Assembly (NCBI GenBank): GCA_000703065.1
Contig: JNLK01000001.1
Coordinates: 3,060,001-3,124,000 of the forward strand
DNA: 64,000 nucleotides
Reading direction: 5' to 3'
DNA from: Lachnospiraceae bacterium AC2029
GTDB taxonomy: Bacteria > Bacillota > Clostridia > Lachnospirales > Lachnospiraceae
Position 1 is the stretch's first letter. Every line of letters starts with the position of its first letter. The position numbers and the translations under genes are program-made. This document shows, one piece after another, positions 62,659 through 64,000 of the stretch. The notes beneath the pieces are model-generated. The model had not been told where the DNA came from, made no database searches, and was given only the letters and a program-made list of their open reading frames with translations.

Positions 62659-64000
62659 ACAATCACATAAACAAACCTTATTATTTGATTTGGCGAAAAA
62701 AACGATAAGGAGTTATGTGATGACTACCATGTTAAATGAAACCGCTCTGACTTTCAAGGCTTTTGAACAAAATACTTTCCGGATGGTATGTGAATGGGCA
62801 AAGAATTATACCAAGGAATTCCTGGAGCGATACGATGATTACCTCATGGAGACCAGGGATAAAGAATCCTATCGGAATAAAGGAAAGCGAAAAACAACCG
62901 TCAAGACCGTGTATGGCGAAGTTGAGTACGAACGTCGAGTTTACGAGGTTATCAGAGAGGACGGCCTGAAGGAGTTTGTCTATCTGCTGGATGAACAGCT
63001 TGAGATATCTGGAGTCGGACTGATCTCCATGAATATGGCCGAGCAGATGGTTTCTTCGATCACGGAGACATCCTATCGTGAAACCGCAAGCAGTATCACA
63101 GAGACAACCGGGCAGTCTATCAGCGCCATGGGTGTATGGAACGTGATTCAGGCGCTGGGAGAATCCGTTTGCGAAGATGAACGGCATCTTGTGAAGGAGC
63201 ACAAAGCAGGGAATGTATCCGGAGAGAAAGAAACACCTGTGCTCTTTGAGGAGACGGATGGAGTCTATGTTAGGCTCCAGCGTGAAAAGAACACAAAGGG
63301 CGAAATCAAAGTGGGCCTGGCCTATGACGGATGGAAAAAGACAGGGGAAAATCGTTACAATCTGGATGGAAAGGTTGTTGTAGCCGGTTTCTCAACATCA
63401 TCAGAATTTCAGGCCTACAGAGAAGCAGCTATCGCAGAGATGTATAACATGGATGAGGTCGAGCTTCGGATCATGAATGCAGACGGAGCTGAATGGGTAA
63501 AGAATATCTGCGATTCAGATACGGTATTTCAGTTGGATCCGTTTCATAGAAACAAGGCCATCAAAGAAAATGTGCCGTATTCGGAACATGCAAAACAAAT
63601 CCATGCATTGTTGGAACAGAAAAAGTTGGATGAGATGTTTGAATATCTCGAGAGATACAGGAACAGTCTGACTGATGGCGATGAGATTGAAAAGGCGGAA
63701 CGGTTGATCACCTATTTTTCCAACAATCGAAAAGGGTTAATCCCTTATAACCAACGAGATCTTCAGATACCTGATAGTCCGGAGAACATAGAATATCGAA
63801 ACCTCGGAACGATGGAAAATCACATTTGGAGTGTGATTGCAAGGAGGATGAAACATAATCATACATGCTGGAGTATTCGTGGTGGAAATCATCTGGCGAA
63901 GATTCTTGCAAAGAAATGTTCCGGCAGACTAAATGAAGTTGCAAACAAGTTGAAAATGCCCGCATTTGAGCGGCAGGTAGTTGAACAGATCAAGGAACAG
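62659..64000 (+). mobile_element. ISLre2-type insertion sequence, right side cut by window edge
   Basis: Defined by the transposase reading frame at 62720. The left end and terminal inverted repeat could not be fixed by eye, so the start given is approximate. The element lies just after the groEL terminator and does not interrupt a visible gene. Confidence 0.7.
62720..64000 (+). CDS. ISLre2-family transposase (UPF0236), 3' truncated by window edge
   Basis: 427 codons are visible without a stop. Features: an N-terminal helical part, KRKTTVKTVYGEVEYERRVYEV, a D-rich segment LFEETDGVYVRLQRE (likely first catalytic Asp), IMNADGAEWVKNICDSDTVFQLDPFHRNKAI with further acidic residues, and a late WSVIARRMKHNHTCWS. 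These match ISLre2/UPF0236 transposases common in Clostridia. ATAAGGAG precedes ATG 62720. Intact as far as can be seen; its C-terminus is beyond the window. Confidence 0.88.
   Translation, partial: MTTMLNETALTFKAFEQNTFRMVCEWAKNYTKEFLERYDDYLMETRDKESYRNKGKRKTTVKTVYGEVEYERRVYEVIREDGLKEFVYLLDEQLEISGVGLISMNMAEQMVSSITETSYRETASSITETTGQSISAMGVWNVIQALGESVCEDERHLVKEHKAGNVSGEKETPVLFEETDGVYVRLQREKNTKGEIKVGLAYDGWKKTGENRYNLDGKVVVAGFSTSSEFQAYREAAIAEMYNMDEVELRIMNADGAEWVKNICDSDTVFQLDPFHRNKAIKENVPYSEHAKQIHALLEQKKLDEMFEYLERYRNSLTDGDEIEKAERLITYFSNNRKGLIPYNQRDLQIPDSPENIEYRNLGTMENHIWSVIARRMKHNHTCWSIRGGNHLAKILAKKCSGRLNEVANKLKMPAFERQVVEQIKEQ

Overview
The window looks like a chromosomal segment from an anaerobic Clostridia bacterium, most likely a Lachnospiraceae member. 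The base composition is moderately high in GC. Supporting clues are the order cysE-cysS-mrnC-rlmB-sigH (sigH being the sporulation sigma factor), a class I groESL operon with a CIRCE operator, a fused large PurL, choline-binding-like wall repeats, a lipoprotein-type CbiK, and GlnRS rather than only a GatCAB route. The assignment is inferred from gene content. Almost every gene is on the + strand; the exceptions are one LysR regulator and one tRNA.

Layout. (1) 1-1210: the C-terminal end of purL. (2) 1248-4600: a MoxR ATPase / DUF58 / DUF4129-like membrane protein module. (3) 4689-6656: a secreted protein built from wall-binding repeats. (4) 6773-20149: amino-acid biosynthesis, with a LysR regulator divergent from leuC-leuD-(small membrane protein)-leuB-(zinc-ribbon unknown)-ilvD-ilvB-serC-serA-asd, then a P-loop kinase-like gene. 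(5) 20209-30182: a mixed block with a DUF1015 protein, glgB, two CobW-type GTPases (one with a long His-rich repeat, one with a DUF1980-like C-terminus), a flavin reductase, a PAP2 phosphatase, comM and dprA. (6) 30307-51204: a cobalamin regulon. It has a strong promoter, a B12 riboswitch and a candidate terminator, then an exported cbiK, an accessory lipoprotein, a B12/corrinoid ABC transporter and cbiP-cobT-cobU-cobS-cobC-cbiB-cobD-cbiC-cbiD-cbiF-cbiG-cbiH-cbiJET-cbiA, ending with a Cys-rich small protein. Many of these genes overlap by a few bases, as expected for one long transcript. (7) 51296-55505: cysE, cysS, mrnC, rlmB, sigH. (8) 55633-62503: tRNA-Thr, a cohesin-like membrane protein, glnS, a permuted papain-like hydrolase, groES, groEL. 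(9) 62720-64000: an ISLre2-type transposase cut by the window edge.

How the genes work together. The leu/ilv/ser/asd block supplies steps of leucine, isoleucine/valine, serine and aspartate-family synthesis, but leuA, ilvC, ilvN and serB are not in the window. The cobalamin block encodes nearly the whole anaerobic (early cobalt insertion) route plus nucleotide-loop assembly and corrinoid uptake. The one conspicuous gap among the ring-building enzymes is cbiL (C20 methylation). The only CbiK carries a lipoprotein signal, so its site of action is a real question.

The most unusual items are the CbiJ-CbiE-CbiT triple fusion, the divergent CobU with an insertion, the two adjacent CobW proteins, the zinc-ribbon unknown within the leu-ilv run, short tandem repeats in the spacers of the cobalamin operon, and a dispersed repeat family related to TGTCATTCTGAG...CGAAGAATCTT. 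I found no CRISPR array, rRNA, phage module or clearly new defence system.
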